The notes beneath the pieces are model-generated. The model did not search any database. It saw only the letters and a program-made list of their open reading frames with translations, and had not been told where the DNA came from. From Winogradskyella marincola (lineage in GTDB: Bacteria > Bacteroidota > Bacteroidia > Flavobacteriales > Flavobacteriaceae), in NCBI RefSeq assembly GCF_029624125.1, contig NZ_JARSBN010000008.1, positions 62,001 to 126,000 of the forward strand: a DNA stretch of 64,000 bases. Reading direction: 5' to 3'. The position numbers and the translations under genes are program-made. Of this stretch, positions 8,705 to 16,838 are shown piece after piece; the first letter of the stretch is position 1, and each line of letters starts with the position of its first letter.

Positions 8705-10060
8705 ATGCTAAATATATCTCAAAACCAACTTAATAAAACCGTTGACATTAAGAATTCTAAGTCAGGTCAGCGTGTATTTCACGGTAGATATTACAAATAT
8801 TTTAATCGTTTTTTAGGTGCATTTGCTATAGTAGGAGTCATTATTTTATTCTTACCATGGACACAGACTATAACAGGTAGAGGGAACGTTACCACATTAA
8901 CACCAGATCAAAGGCCTCAATCTATTCAATCTCCAATTCCTGGTCGTATAGAAAAGTGGTACGTAAGAGAAGGAGATTTTGTGTCTAAAGGCGATACCAT
9001 TATTCAGATTTCTGAAATAAAAAGTGAATATTTTGACCCTAATCTTGTTGAGCGTACAGAGCAACAGCGTAATGCTAAAGCGCAATCTGTGGGTTCTTAT
9101 GCAGAAAAAGTAAAAGCATTAGACCGTCAAATAAATGCGTTAATGAACGAGCGTTCTTTAAAACTAGAACAGGCAAAAAACAAGTTAACACAATCGCGAC
9201 TAAAGGTTAAAAGTGACAGCATAGATTTAGAAGCAGCCAATACCAACAAAAATATTGCGCAACGTCAGTACGATCGTACAGTTACTTTACAAGAGGAAGG
9301 ATTTAAGGCGACCAAAGATGTTGAAGATAAACGTTTGAAACTTCAAGAAACAGAAGCCAAATTAATATCTCAAGAGAACAAATTGTTGGCTAGTAAAAAT
9401 GAAGTGATTAATGCTCAAGTAGAATTATCTCGATTGGGAGCAGAGTATGCTGATAAAATTTCTAAGGCACAGAGTGATAAATTTACAGCGCAATCTAGCC
9501 AGTTCGATACAGAAGCTCAGGTTTCAAAATTAGAAAACCAGTATTCAAACTATCAAATAAGAAACGATTTGCGTTTTATAAAAGCACCTTACGACGGTTA
9601 CATTAACAAAGCGCTTAGAGGTGGTGTAGGACAAACCTTTAAAGAAGGAGAGTCTTTGGTTGGTATAATGCCAGCACAAGCAGATTTGGCAGTAGAAACT
9701 TACGTTGCACCAATCGATTTACCGTTAATTCATATTGGCGAAAAAGTAAGGGTTCAGTTTGATGGTTGGCCAGCAATCATATTTAGTGGTTGGCCAAATG
9801 TATCTTACGGAACTTATGGTGCTAAAGTCGTTGCAGTAGAGAATTTTATAAGCCCTAATGGAAAATTCAGAGTGCTTTTAGCACCAGATGAAGAAGACCA
9901 TAAATGGCCAGAAGAAATAAGAGCAGGTTCTGGCGCTTACACAATGGCATTATTAGAAGATGTGCCAATTTGGTTTGAACTTTGGAGGCAGCTCAACGGG
10001 TTTCCACCAAATTATTATCAGCCAGAAACAGGCAGTGCTAACTCAGAAAAGAAGAAATGA
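8705..10060 (+). CDS. HlyD-family membrane-fusion adaptor
   Basis: Periplasmic adaptor of 451 residues linking the inner-membrane ABC exporter to the outer-membrane TolC-like channel. After a cytoplasmic N-terminus there is a single membrane helix at about residues 37-55 (AFAIVGVIILFLPW). A biotinyl-lipoyl-like half follows (SPIPGRIEKWYVREGDFVSKGD). Then comes a long Gln/Lys/Glu-rich coiled coil from about 120 to 290, the second half of the lipoyl-like domain (FIKAPYDGYINKALRGGVGQ) and a beta-barrel region (APIDLPLIHIGEKVRVQFDG). All parts expected of the family are present. Its stop overlaps the next start by 4 nt (ATGA), so the adaptor and channel are translationally coupled. Confidence 0.94.
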   Translation: MLNISQNQLNKTVDIKNSKSGQRVFHGRYYKYFNRFLGAFAIVGVIILFLPWTQTITGRGNVTTLTPDQRPQSIQSPIPGRIEKWYVREGDFVSKGDTIIQISEIKSEYFDPNLVERTEQQRNAKAQSVGSYAEKVKALDRQINALMNERSLKLEQAKNKLTQSRLKVKSDSIDLEAANTNKNIAQRQYDRTVTLQEEGFKATKDVEDKRLKLQETEAKLISQENKLLASKNEVINAQVELSRLGAEYADKISKAQSDKFTAQSSQFDTEAQVSKLENQYSNYQIRNDLRFIKAPYDGYINKALRGGVGQTFKEGESLVGIMPAQADLAVETYVAPIDLPLIHIGEKVRVQFDGWPAIIFSGWPNVSYGTYGAKVVAVENFISPNGKFRVLLAPDEEDHKWPEEIRAGSGAYTMALLEDVPIWFELWRQLNGFPPNYYQPETGSANSEKKK

Positions 10061-11466
10061 TAAAACGTTTAGTTGTAATTATAATTTCTAGTGTCTTTTA
10101 CATTGGTTTTTCGCAAAGTGAATTACCAACAGACAACGTCATGCGCTTTGATGAGTATTTGGGTTATGTGAAAAAGTTTCATCCTGTTGTAAAGCAAGCG
10201 CAGTTGGTTATAGACGAAAGTCAAGCCAAATTATTAAAGTCGCGTGGTGCTTTTGACCCAAAGGTTGAAGTAGATTATAGCCGAAAGAAATTTAAAGGCA
10301 CCGAATATTACGATAAGCTCAACGGAATGTTTAAAATTCCAACTTGGTTTGGTGTTGAGCTAAAAGCAAAGTTTGAAGAAAATTCAGGATATTACCTAAA
10401 TCCAGAATCTACAGTGCCAGAAGACGGTTTGTTTAGTGCTGGTTTTTCTGTTCCGGTTGGTCAAGGGTTGTGGATAAACAACCGAATGGCAGCTCTAAAA
10501 CAAGCAAAACTATATAGAGAACAAGCCAAGGCAGATAGAGATATTTATGTCAATAATATTTTATATGAAGCGTCATTGGTCTATTTTAAATGGTTGCAAG
10601 CGTATAATGAATTGATATTATTTCAGAATTTTTTAGCCAATGCAGAATTGCGTTACGAAGGTATTGTCAAAGGTGTTGAGGTTGGAGAAAATGCCGAAAT
10701 CGATGCCACGGAAGCAAAAATTGCTGTAAATAATAGAAAACTTGGTTTAGAGCAATCTAAAGTAAAGTTGATGAAAGCGGCTTTAGAACTCTCTAATTTT
10801 TTGTGGTTAGAAAATAATATTCCTGTGGAATTGCAACCAGATGTTATTCCAGATATAAATGCAGAAGCTAGTATTGATGCCACCTTTGATATCAATACAC
10901 TACAAACCGAAGAGCAAGAATTGGCTGCGCATCCCAAAATGCAATCTTTAGATTATAAGTTGCAAGGTTTGGAAGTGGATACCAAACTTAAAGCAAACAA
11001 ACTGTTGCCAAAAATAAGCCTGGAGTACAATTTTCTTACCGAAACACCAGACGAAACAAACACTTTAAATACAGCTGATTACAAAAGTGGACTCAGTGTT
11101 AGTTTGCCTTTATTTTTACGAAAAGAACGAGGCGATTTAAAGTTAGCACGAATAAAACAACGTGATGCTGAATTTGAAATTGATGCCACACGTGTTACGC
11201 TTCGAAATAAAATTAATGCTATAAAACAAGAGTTGGAATCCTACGTTACCCAAACCGAAATTACTACAGAAATGGTTTCAGATTATCAACGAATGCTTCA
11301 GGCGGAAGAGCGTAAGTTTCAACTCGGAGAAAGTTCTTTGTTTTTGGTCAATTCACGAGAGTCAAAGCTTATTGATGGTCAGTTAAAGGCTATTGAACTT
11401 CAGAATAAATTCTTCAACACTAAAGCAAAGTTGTTTAATAGTTTGGCGGTGAATCCAGATCTTTAG
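10057..11466 (+). CDS. TolC-family outer-membrane efflux protein
   Basis: Outer-membrane channel component of 469 residues with a signal peptide (about residues 1-19, ending GFSQ). The coiled-coil repeats expected of TolC-type proteins are visible: FHPVVKQAQLVIDESQAKLL at the start of one half, FDPKVEVDYSRKKF, and in the second half HPKMQSLDYKLQGLEVDTKL with LPKISLEYNFL. FQLGESSLFLVNSRESKL is the typical C-terminal TolC signature. It is the last gene of the TetR-ABC-HlyD-TolC operon and overlaps the adaptor gene by 4 nt. With it the operon encodes a full path from cytoplasm to exterior. No substrate gene is adjacent. Its TAG stop lies inside the first unit of a heptanucleotide array. Confidence 0.94.
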   Translation: MIKRLVVIIISSVFYIGFSQSELPTDNVMRFDEYLGYVKKFHPVVKQAQLVIDESQAKLLKSRGAFDPKVEVDYSRKKFKGTEYYDKLNGMFKIPTWFGVELKAKFEENSGYYLNPESTVPEDGLFSAGFSVPVGQGLWINNRMAALKQAKLYREQAKADRDIYVNNILYEASLVYFKWLQAYNELILFQNFLANAELRYEGIVKGVEVGENAEIDATEAKIAVNNRKLGLEQSKVKLMKAALELSNFLWLENNIPVELQPDVIPDINAEASIDATFDINTLQTEEQELAAHPKMQSLDYKLQGLEVDTKLKANKLLPKISLEYNFLTETPDETNTLNTADYKSGLSVSLPLFLRKERGDLKLARIKQRDAEFEIDATRVTLRNKINAIKQELESYVTQTEITTEMVSDYQRMLQAEERKFQLGESSLFLVNSRESKLIDGQLKAIELQNKFFNTKAKLFNSLAVNPDL

Positions 11467-11509
11467 TATTCAGTATTCAGTATTCAGTATTCAGTATTCA
11501 GTATTCAGT
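11465..11509 (+). repeat. heptanucleotide tandem array (AGTATTC)x6
   Basis: Six perfect copies of AGTATTC (11465-11506) followed by AGT. The array begins within the TAG stop codon of the TolC-family gene. A 7-nt period with no coding role resembles the short tandemly repeated sequences of cyanobacteria; other 7-nt arrays occur in this window. Confidence 0.97.
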
Positions 11510-11521
11510 TAGCAGTGCGTC

Positions 11522-11565
11522 AGTTCGGGTGATTTGTGAAGAATGAACAAATTGTATTGAGAACT
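11522..11565. repeat. imperfect inverted repeat between tolC-like gene and mpl
   Basis: AGTTC (11522) and ATTTGT (11532) pair with ACAAAT (11547) and GAACT (11561), giving two stacked stems around an internal loop and a 9-nt apical loop. There is no T-run after it, so it is not an obvious terminator. It looks like a dispersed intergenic palindrome. Confidence 0.55.
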
Positions 11566-11660
11566 CATCATAGAATTTACCTAACTAAATAGTTTGCCTT
11601 AGGTTATTTTTGAAGCTTATAGGTTAGACTTTTTAGGAAAATAGTGTACTCTCAATTTTT

Positions 11661-11685
11661 TCTCATCTCTCATCTCTAATATCTC
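11661..11685 (+). repeat. heptanucleotide tandem array (TCTCATC, 3 units)
   Basis: TCTCATC-TCTCATC-TCTAATA-TCTC just upstream of mpl. It has the same 7-nt period as the array 150 nt upstream but a different unit. Confidence 0.7.
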
Positions 11686-11709
11686 TTTTCTATAATTTAT
11701 ATTTGTTGT

Positions 11710-13062
11710 ATGAACGTACATTTTATAGCTATAGGTGGTGCTGCAATGCACAATTTGGCATTAGCATTACATAACAAAGGATACAATATCACAGGAAGTG
11801 ATGATACTATTTTTGACCCATCAAAATCACGATTAGAAGCTAAAGGATTGTTACCTGAAACTTTTGGTTGGTTTCCGGAAAAAATCACAACAGATTTAGA
11901 TGCAGTAGTTTTAGGTATGCACGCCAAAGCTGATAATCCTGAGTTACTAAAAGCACAGGAATTAGGTCTTAAAATCTATAGTTATCCTGAATTTTTGTAC
12001 GAGCAATCTAAAAACAAAACCAGAGTAGTTATTGGTGGTAGCCACGGAAAAACGACGATTACTTCAATGATTTTGCACGTAATGCATTACCACGATAGAG
12101 ATGTGGATTATATGGTTGGTGCGCAACTCGAAGGTTTTGATGTGATGGTAAAACTTACCGAAGACAATGATTTTATAGTTTTAGAAGGCGATGAGTATTT
12201 GAGCTCACCAATAGATAGACGACCAAAATTCCACTTGTACAAACCAAACATTGCGTTGTTGAGTGGTATTGCTTGGGACCATATCAATGTATTTCCTACG
12301 TACGAGAATTATGTGGAGCAGTTTAAAATCTTTGTAGATTCAATCGTTTTAGGTGGAAGTATTAACTACAATGAAGAAGATGAAGATTTAAAGCAAGTGG
12401 TTGAAGCGTCAGAAAATCCAATTCGTAAAATTCCGTATCATACACCAGAATATACGGTTGAAGATGGAGAAACTTTGTTAGAAACACCTGAAGGTCCAAT
12501 GCCAATTGAAATTTTTGGTGCTCATAATCTGAATAACCTTGCAGGTGCCAAATGGATTTGCCAACACATGGGAATTGATGAAGATGATTTCTATGAAGCT
12601 ATTTCTACTTTCAAAGGAGCGAGCAAACGCTTAGAGAAAATCGCAGAAACTTCAAAAAGTGTAGCCTACAAGGATTTTGCACATTCGCCAAGTAAGGTAG
12701 AAGCTACTACCAAAGCGGTTAAAGCACAATATAGCGATAGAACCTTAGTGGCTTGTTTAGAGTTGCATACCTACAGTAGCCTGAATGCTGAATTCTTAAA
12801 AGAGTACAAAGGCGCTTTAGATGCTGCTGATGTGGCAGTTGTTTTTTATTCGCCTCATGCTGTAGAAATTAAAAAATTAGAAGAAGTAACGCACAAACAA
12901 ATAGCTAATGCCTTTGAGCGTGATGATTTAATTATTTATACCAATCCAGAAGAATTTAAAGCCTTTTTATTCTCTCAGAATTTTGATAACAAATCTTTGT
13001 TATTGATGAGCTCTGGAAATTATGGAGGATTAGATTTTGATGAGGTAAAGCGTTTGTTTTAG
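11710..13062 (+). CDS. mpl: Mpl-like UDP-N-acetylmuramate:murein-peptide ligase
   Basis: Mur-ligase family enzyme of 450 residues. Mpl joins recovered L-Ala-D-Glu-meso-DAP tripeptide to UDP-MurNAc in the cytoplasm, so it serves peptidoglycan recycling. The N-terminal Rossmann part reads HFIAIGGAAMHNLA (residues 3-16) and GSDD, as in Mpl and MurC. The ATP loop is GGSHGKTT (about 113-120), followed by LEGDEY and an HNLNNLAGA segment (about 275) before the C-terminal ligase domain. Length fits Mpl (about 450). MurC is the alternative, but MurC usually sits in the dcw cluster, whereas this gene is isolated between an exporter operon and convergent unknown genes. Assignment to Mpl is by motif and length. 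Confidence 0.85.
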   Translation: MNVHFIAIGGAAMHNLALALHNKGYNITGSDDTIFDPSKSRLEAKGLLPETFGWFPEKITTDLDAVVLGMHAKADNPELLKAQELGLKIYSYPEFLYEQSKNKTRVVIGGSHGKTTITSMILHVMHYHDRDVDYMVGAQLEGFDVMVKLTEDNDFIVLEGDEYLSSPIDRRPKFHLYKPNIALLSGIAWDHINVFPTYENYVEQFKIFVDSIVLGGSINYNEEDEDLKQVVEASENPIRKIPYHTPEYTVEDGETLLETPEGPMPIEIFGAHNLNNLAGAKWICQHMGIDEDDFYEAISTFKGASKRLEKIAETSKSVAYKDFAHSPSKVEATTKAVKAQYSDRTLVACLELHTYSSLNAEFLKEYKGALDAADVAVVFYSPHAVEIKKLEEVTHKQIANAFERDDLIIYTNPEEFKAFLFSQNFDNKSLLLMSSGNYGGLDFDEVKRLF

Positions 13063-13073
13063 ACTTAGTCTTT

Positions 13074-13514
13074 TCAATTTTTGTTTAAAGCCTTTTTTAT
13101 AAAAGTGCTAGCTTGTTTTTTAATTTCTTTGGTTTTAGAAACCAATACCACAAAACCCATACTTGCGAGTAAGGCGATAAATGCCATTGTGCCTAATGCG
13201 CCACCATAGCCTTCAAATACGTGGTTTTTGTTGGTGTAAATAATGGTAAACAAAACACCTGCTATTGCAATTGTTTTTTGATTAGAAACCGTTTTGGAAG
13301 ACACCATACCAATAAATGAAGTGCCGACAAAAACTATAGGCATATGTTTTGTTAAATACGGGTTTAGAAGTTCTGGAAAGCTATAGAAAAACAATCCAAT
13401 AATTAACGAGAATAGAGCAGAGGCTCTAACGGCTCCTTGTTTTTTGTTCTCACTAATGTAGTAGGTTAGCACAGCACCAATAATTCCTGTAACAATAAGG
13501 ATGAAAGTATTCAT
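13074..13514 (-). CDS. integral membrane protein, paralogue of its upstream neighbour
   Basis: Protein of 146 residues of unknown function with about four hydrophobic helices. The start is placed at the ATG at 13514, which overlaps the stop of the upstream gene as ATGA; a TTG 12 nt upstream is also in frame. Two segments match the neighbouring protein in the same order: IGAVLTYY near the N-terminus (VGAVLCYI in the neighbour) and GTSFIGMVSSKT, followed about 30 residues later by GYGGALGTMAF (GAFVGMSSVET and GVGGKLGTMAF in the neighbour). The glycine-rich segments suggest a helix-packing or re-entrant element. The 4-nt overlap and shared fold suggest a two-subunit membrane complex. It is convergent with mpl. 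The C-terminus is Lys-rich and probably cytoplasmic. Confidence 0.8.
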   Translation of the reverse strand: MNTFILIVTGIIGAVLTYYISENKKQGAVRASALFSLIIGLFFYSFPELLNPYLTKHMPIVFVGTSFIGMVSSKTVSNQKTIAIAGVLFTIIYTNKNHVFEGYGGALGTMAFIALLASMGFVVLVSKTKEIKKQASTFIKKALNKN

Positions 13515-14071
13515 ACAACTAGCCAATATATTAAAGATGATAAAATAACACCACCAAAAGCCATTGTACCGAGTTTGCCACCAACACCTAGATAAAGGTT
13601 TTTAGAAATCATTAGTAACAAACCTGCTAAACAACCTGCAGCAAAAACAAATAGAATAGATGGTGAGGTTTCAACACTAGACATACCAACAAATGCACCA
13701 CAATATATACTTATAGGTATTTGTTTTAGATAGAGGGAATCCTTGTTTAATGCAGGTAAAAATGAAGTGCAAGTACCAACAATACCCAGTGCCAGTATGC
13801 TACCTAAGCCACAGGTTACATTTAGAATGTAACACAGCACAGCACCAACAGGAACCCAAAGTACATAAGATAGCTTTTCGTAAGCAAAATCTTTATGATG
13901 TAGATCTAAGTGTTTGTAACCGAATGCCATTGTAAGAATAATTAAAATGGCTGCGAGAACAAATGAAAGATTAGTTTCTAAATGCGTTCTGATAATCATT
14001 GTTAGGAGTGTCATTTTAATAAACAACACTGTTATAATCATGAATATTCTAAGAGCTTTGTGTTTTTTCAA
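13511..14071 (-). CDS. integral membrane protein, paralogue of its downstream neighbour
   Basis: Unknown membrane protein of up to 186 residues. The upstream start is TTG at 14071, giving a basic N-terminus (KKHKALR) ahead of the first helix; an in-frame ATG at 14041 would give 176 residues. About five hydrophobic helices are visible. The C-terminal about 110 residues share segment order and Gly-rich motifs with the downstream gene product (VGAVLCYI, GAFVGMSSVET, GVGGKLGTMAF), so the two probably arose by tandem duplication, and this copy has an extra N-terminal helical region. The stop overlaps the downstream start by 4 nt. No known transporter family is recognised with confidence. Confidence 0.78.
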   Translation of the reverse strand: MKKHKALRIFMIITVLFIKMTLLTMIIRTHLETNLSFVLAAILIILTMAFGYKHLDLHHKDFAYEKLSYVLWVPVGAVLCYILNVTCGLGSILALGIVGTCTSFLPALNKDSLYLKQIPISIYCGAFVGMSSVETSPSILFVFAAGCLAGLLLMISKNLYLGVGGKLGTMAFGGVILSSLIYWLVV

Positions 14072-14279
14072 AAAGTGATATTAAGATTAAGCAATTCATT
14101 TTTAGAGCATCAAAAATGAAAGTGCAAAGTTCTTAGAAATAATCTTAGAACCAAAGGTATTAAGGGTAATAAATTATAGAAAGTTGCCTTTGGTAGATAT
14201 GTGATATTTCTGTAATTTAAATTCTTTTGTTTACTGTTGTAATCCTGATTTGTAGATTTTAAAAGTGTCGTGAATGACT

Positions 14280-15062
14280 CTACCCAATTTTAGATTTAAT
14301 TAAAAAAAGAAGTATTAAAATATTAAGAGGTAATAGCCACCAAACCCATTTGGTGTTGTTATTTCCAAATATGGTATTAGAGATAAAACCATCCATTTTA
14401 TTGTAAAGTTTTGAGCTGGCTTCAGCTTTATTACCACTTGTAATTTCTTCTTTTAAGTCTATGAGCATGCCAGCAAAAGGAATTTTACTAAGAATTAAGA
14501 TGATGCCTTTTCGTAAAAATTTAGGTGTTTTTTTGTATTTAGTATTTACCATCTTACCAAAGTCTAAAGTCTTTTGCAATTGATTGTCAGATACCTTGCC
14601 TTTACTTTTAAATGCGTGTTCTGTTTTATCAATAATGAGTTCGCTTATTTTGTGAAAGAGTGATGATAGATTTTCATAAATAACTCTCATGGTGTCAATA
14701 ATAACGTACTGGTAAGCTCTGTAAGACGCATATATGGTTACGGCAAGACCAAGTATAAAAACCAGAAAAACAAACATAAGTTTACCAAACTCAAAATCAG
14801 CAGAGAAAAGCCGTTTTATAGCATAAAAAAACAGAATGGTATTAGATATAGCAAAAAGAAATAATACGATAAAAAATCGCTTTACGCCATTTACACCAAG
14901 TTTTCCTCCCTCTTTTATCAATCGCCAAGGATGATTGAGTAGTTGCAGAAGTCTGTTGTTGTTTTCTTCGTTTTCAGGAAGGTTATTGTATTCTATTTCA
15001 AACTCTTTTTCTTCACCACCATTTACTTGATAGCTACCATGAATTGAAAATTTCTTTTTCAT
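14280..15062 (-). CDS. unknown membrane protein
   Basis: Protein of 260 residues that I do not recognise. Residues 1-50 are polar (SIHGSYQVNGGEEKEFEIE) and may form a small beta-rich cytoplasmic domain. Two hydrophobic helices follow, at about 68-85 (IVLFLFAISNTILFFYA) and 97-117 (MFVFLVFILGLAVTIYASY). Then comes a soluble, Lys-rich stretch of about 110 residues, and a short hydrophobic segment closes the protein (WWLLPLNILILLFLI) before a polar tail. There is no signal peptide and no catalytic motif. It lies alone on the minus strand, about 260 nt downstream of the nuclease module and separated from it by repeat-rich DNA, so it may be a neighbouring accessory insertion rather than part of the same operon. 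Confidence 0.7.
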   Translation of the reverse strand: MKKKFSIHGSYQVNGGEEKEFEIEYNNLPENEENNNRLLQLLNHPWRLIKEGGKLGVNGVKRFFIVLFLFAISNTILFFYAIKRLFSADFEFGKLMFVFLVFILGLAVTIYASYRAYQYVIIDTMRVIYENLSSLFHKISELIIDKTEHAFKSKGKVSDNQLQKTLDFGKMVNTKYKKTPKFLRKGIILILSKIPFAGMLIDLKEEITSGNKAEASSKLYNKMDGFISNTIFGNNNTKWVWWLLPLNILILLFLIKSKIG

Positions 15063-15090
15063 TTGTATTGATTAGTCAATTTTTTGTAAA

Positions 15091-15325
15091 AGGTCGTTTA
15101 ATTTTTTGAAAAAGACAAAATCTTGCTGAAAGTTGGTTGGGAGATTTAGATTATGATAAGTCGAAAGAAATATTTTTAAGGGTTTCGCTATCGTGTTTGT
15201 GTATGATTTCGTTGCGTTTTTCAGCAACTAAATTAGCAAATACAAACTGAATAGAAAATCCGCGAGGATTTTCGTAAGTAGGCGAGAACAAGCAATTACT
15301 TATAGCCATTGTTGTAAGCAGTTAT
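15091..15325 (+). repeat. left flank of the nuclease module: direct repeat, inverted repeats and cassette-like spacer
   Basis: Non-coding stretch with three elements. 15091-15150 is about 73% identical, in direct orientation, to 16627-16686 on the other side of the module. TTCGCTATCGT (15184-15194) is the exact reverse complement of 16617-16627. GTTGTAAGCAGTTAT (15311-15325) is the reverse complement of 16565-16579 with one mismatch and ends one base before the stop codon of the 140-residue gene. Between them is a GC-richer stretch containing CCGCGAGG. I see no open reading frame here. Confidence 0.75.
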
Positions 15326-15748
15326 TTATTGTTTAGACTGCATGATTAAACTTTGTATTGTCGAAATTGTTTTCTTGTTTCTAAATACTATTTCTAAAAC
15401 TGTTTCTAACTCTGTTGGATTGTTACATTCAAATTTTCCATCTTCAATAAGAGGTGAGAAAACTCTCAATGGATAAGGAAGAAGTTCTTCTTGAATAAGT
15501 CTTACTAGATCAAAATCATAATTTCCGATAGCAGGTGCTACAATTTTTAATGTATGTAGAATTCCTGGTTTAGTATCATTACTATTTTGGATAGCAACAT
15601 TTACTTTTCTTGTATCAATTGATGCTGTTACAACATTTTTTGTCATTTCATTAAGAAACTTTGCTTGTTCTTGTAAAATTGTAATTGGTAGGATCATGTC
15701 ACTCCCATTAAGCAAATCTTCTGGCCATAAATTTTTTATATCTGACAT
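15326..15748 (-). CDS. unknown 140-residue protein, partner of the endonuclease-like protein
   Basis: Soluble protein of 140 residues with no signal peptide or membrane helix and no family I recognise. The N-terminal half is predicted helical (LPITILQEQAKFLNEMTKNV). The middle is mixed beta (KVNVAIQNSNDTKPGILHTLKIVAP). The C-terminal half holds LVRLIQEELLPYPLRVFSP and helical NPTELETVLEIVFRNKKTI. It begins only 5 nt after the stop of the upstream endonuclease/exonuclease/phosphatase-like gene, so the two are one transcription unit. A role as an accessory or immunity partner of the nuclease is plausible by arrangement only. The gene ends exactly at an inverted repeat that also flanks the start of the nuclease gene. 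Confidence 0.78.
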   Translation of the reverse strand: MSDIKNLWPEDLLNGSDMILPITILQEQAKFLNEMTKNVVTASIDTRKVNVAIQNSNDTKPGILHTLKIVAPAIGNYDFDLVRLIQEELLPYPLRVFSPLIEDGKFECNNPTELETVLEIVFRNKKTISTIQSLIMQSKQ

Positions 15749-15753
15749 AGTAT

Positions 15754-16566
15754 TTATCTTTTAATTTTTATTGATATTGGTAAATGATCTGAAATTGAGT
15801 CATCTATAATATTTGAGTTTTTAATTAACTTCACTCCTGAACCTAATTCTGTAATTATTTCTAGTTCACTTTCTTCAAAATGGTCTAGGAATTCAGGTCG
15901 AATAATAACTTGGTCAAAAGTATTCCAAAAATAGTTTATTGGCTTTGATAATGTGTTATAAATAGTGCCATTTACAGTTCCTTTACCATCGTCACCAAAA
16001 AAACTCCACATTGGATTATAAAAAAAAGGATATTCTTTTCCATCTACAGTTCTTTTCTTTTTTAAAGCAACTTCTTTAGACATGACAGAGTGCAAACCTG
16101 TAGTTTGTACCATTCCAAAATCAAAAGGATTCATATTGAAATCACCTATGATTATAGTGTTAATATTATTGGTCTTTTTTTCAAAATCATTGATAACAGT
16201 ATTTAACTCCATTGAATGTGCTGCTTGGTCAGCAAAGTCCCAATTCACTTTAGATTGGAAATGAATACACATTAAGTTGAATATTGGATAAGTCGGAATA
16301 TTTATTGATCTAACCGTATACCTATTATTGCTTGTAATAGGCATAACAAATTTATCATGAAATTTAGAGAACATTTTTATTTTTGAACAAATTGGATCAA
16401 TGTTATAAAAATAGCTGACACTCTTATCATTAAGAGCTAGAAGTATGTCTCCAATACTAACATTACATTCAGCTAAAAAAATAATATCAGGATTAATCTC
16501 AGTTGCAATTAACTTAACCTCTTTGTTTGTTAATTCTTTGTTTATGTTCCAAAAGAATATTTTCAT
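15754..16566 (-). CDS. endonuclease/exonuclease/phosphatase (EEP) superfamily protein
   Basis: Metal-dependent hydrolase fold of 270 residues, the family that includes DNase I, ExoIII and phosphoesterases. Key motifs occur in order: FFWNINKE at residues 4-11 (Asn of the first motif), PDIIFLAECN with the metal-binding Glu at about residue 33, IIIGDFNMNPFDFG (catalytic Asp-x-Asn) around 140, and the closing SDHLPISIKI with the Asp-His pair near the C-terminus. The catalytic set looks complete. There is no signal peptide, so it acts in the cytoplasm. It heads a two-gene unit with the 140-residue protein, 5 nt apart, and its start codon overlaps a 15-nt inverted repeat. The substrate (DNA, RNA, nucleotide or lipid) cannot be read from sequence. 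Confidence 0.85.
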   Translation of the reverse strand: MKIFFWNINKELTNKEVKLIATEINPDIIFLAECNVSIGDILLALNDKSVSYFYNIDPICSKIKMFSKFHDKFVMPITSNNRYTVRSINIPTYPIFNLMCIHFQSKVNWDFADQAAHSMELNTVINDFEKKTNNINTIIIGDFNMNPFDFGMVQTTGLHSVMSKEVALKKKRTVDGKEYPFFYNPMWSFFGDDGKGTVNGTIYNTLSKPINYFWNTFDQVIIRPEFLDHFEESELEIITELGSGVKLIKNSNIIDDSISDHLPISIKIKR

Positions 16567-16686
16567 AATTGCTTACAACTTTAATGATATGAGTCTATTT
16601 CAATGACTTATATCAGACGATAGCGAAGTTCGGCTAAATTTCTGAGAAAGTCAAAAGCTTGTTAGAAGTTGGTTTGTAGATATGGG
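16565..16686 (+). repeat. right flank of the nuclease module: inverted and direct repeats
   Basis: ATAATTGCTTACAAC (16565-16579) overlaps the nuclease start codon and is the inverted partner of 15311-15325 (14/15). ACGATAGCGAA (16617-16627) is the perfect inverted partner of 15184-15194. 16627-16686 is a diverged direct copy of 15091-15150. Together these bracket the two genes symmetrically. The remaining bases to 16838 are AT-rich with no gene visible. Confidence 0.75.
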
Positions 16687-16838
16687 TTTTGAAGTGTTGT
16701 AAGGTTTCTTTAGTAGATTTTAATATTGGTTTTGACTATTATTATATGTATTATTGACTTTAGCTTTTGTTTGTTTTGTCTTTCTTTCTGTATTTGTAAA
16801 TCACTATTATCAAATGTGGGAATAAGGATTGAAGTTTA

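Noticed and set aside
11465..11509. Possible CRISPR-like or attachment array
   Set aside because: Units are 7 nt with no spacers and no cas or integrase gene nearby; it is a plain tandem array.
15091..15325. Insertion sequence or transposase remnant beside the nuclease module
   Set aside because: No open frame or transposase-like motif; the repeats bracket the genes, which are not transposition genes.
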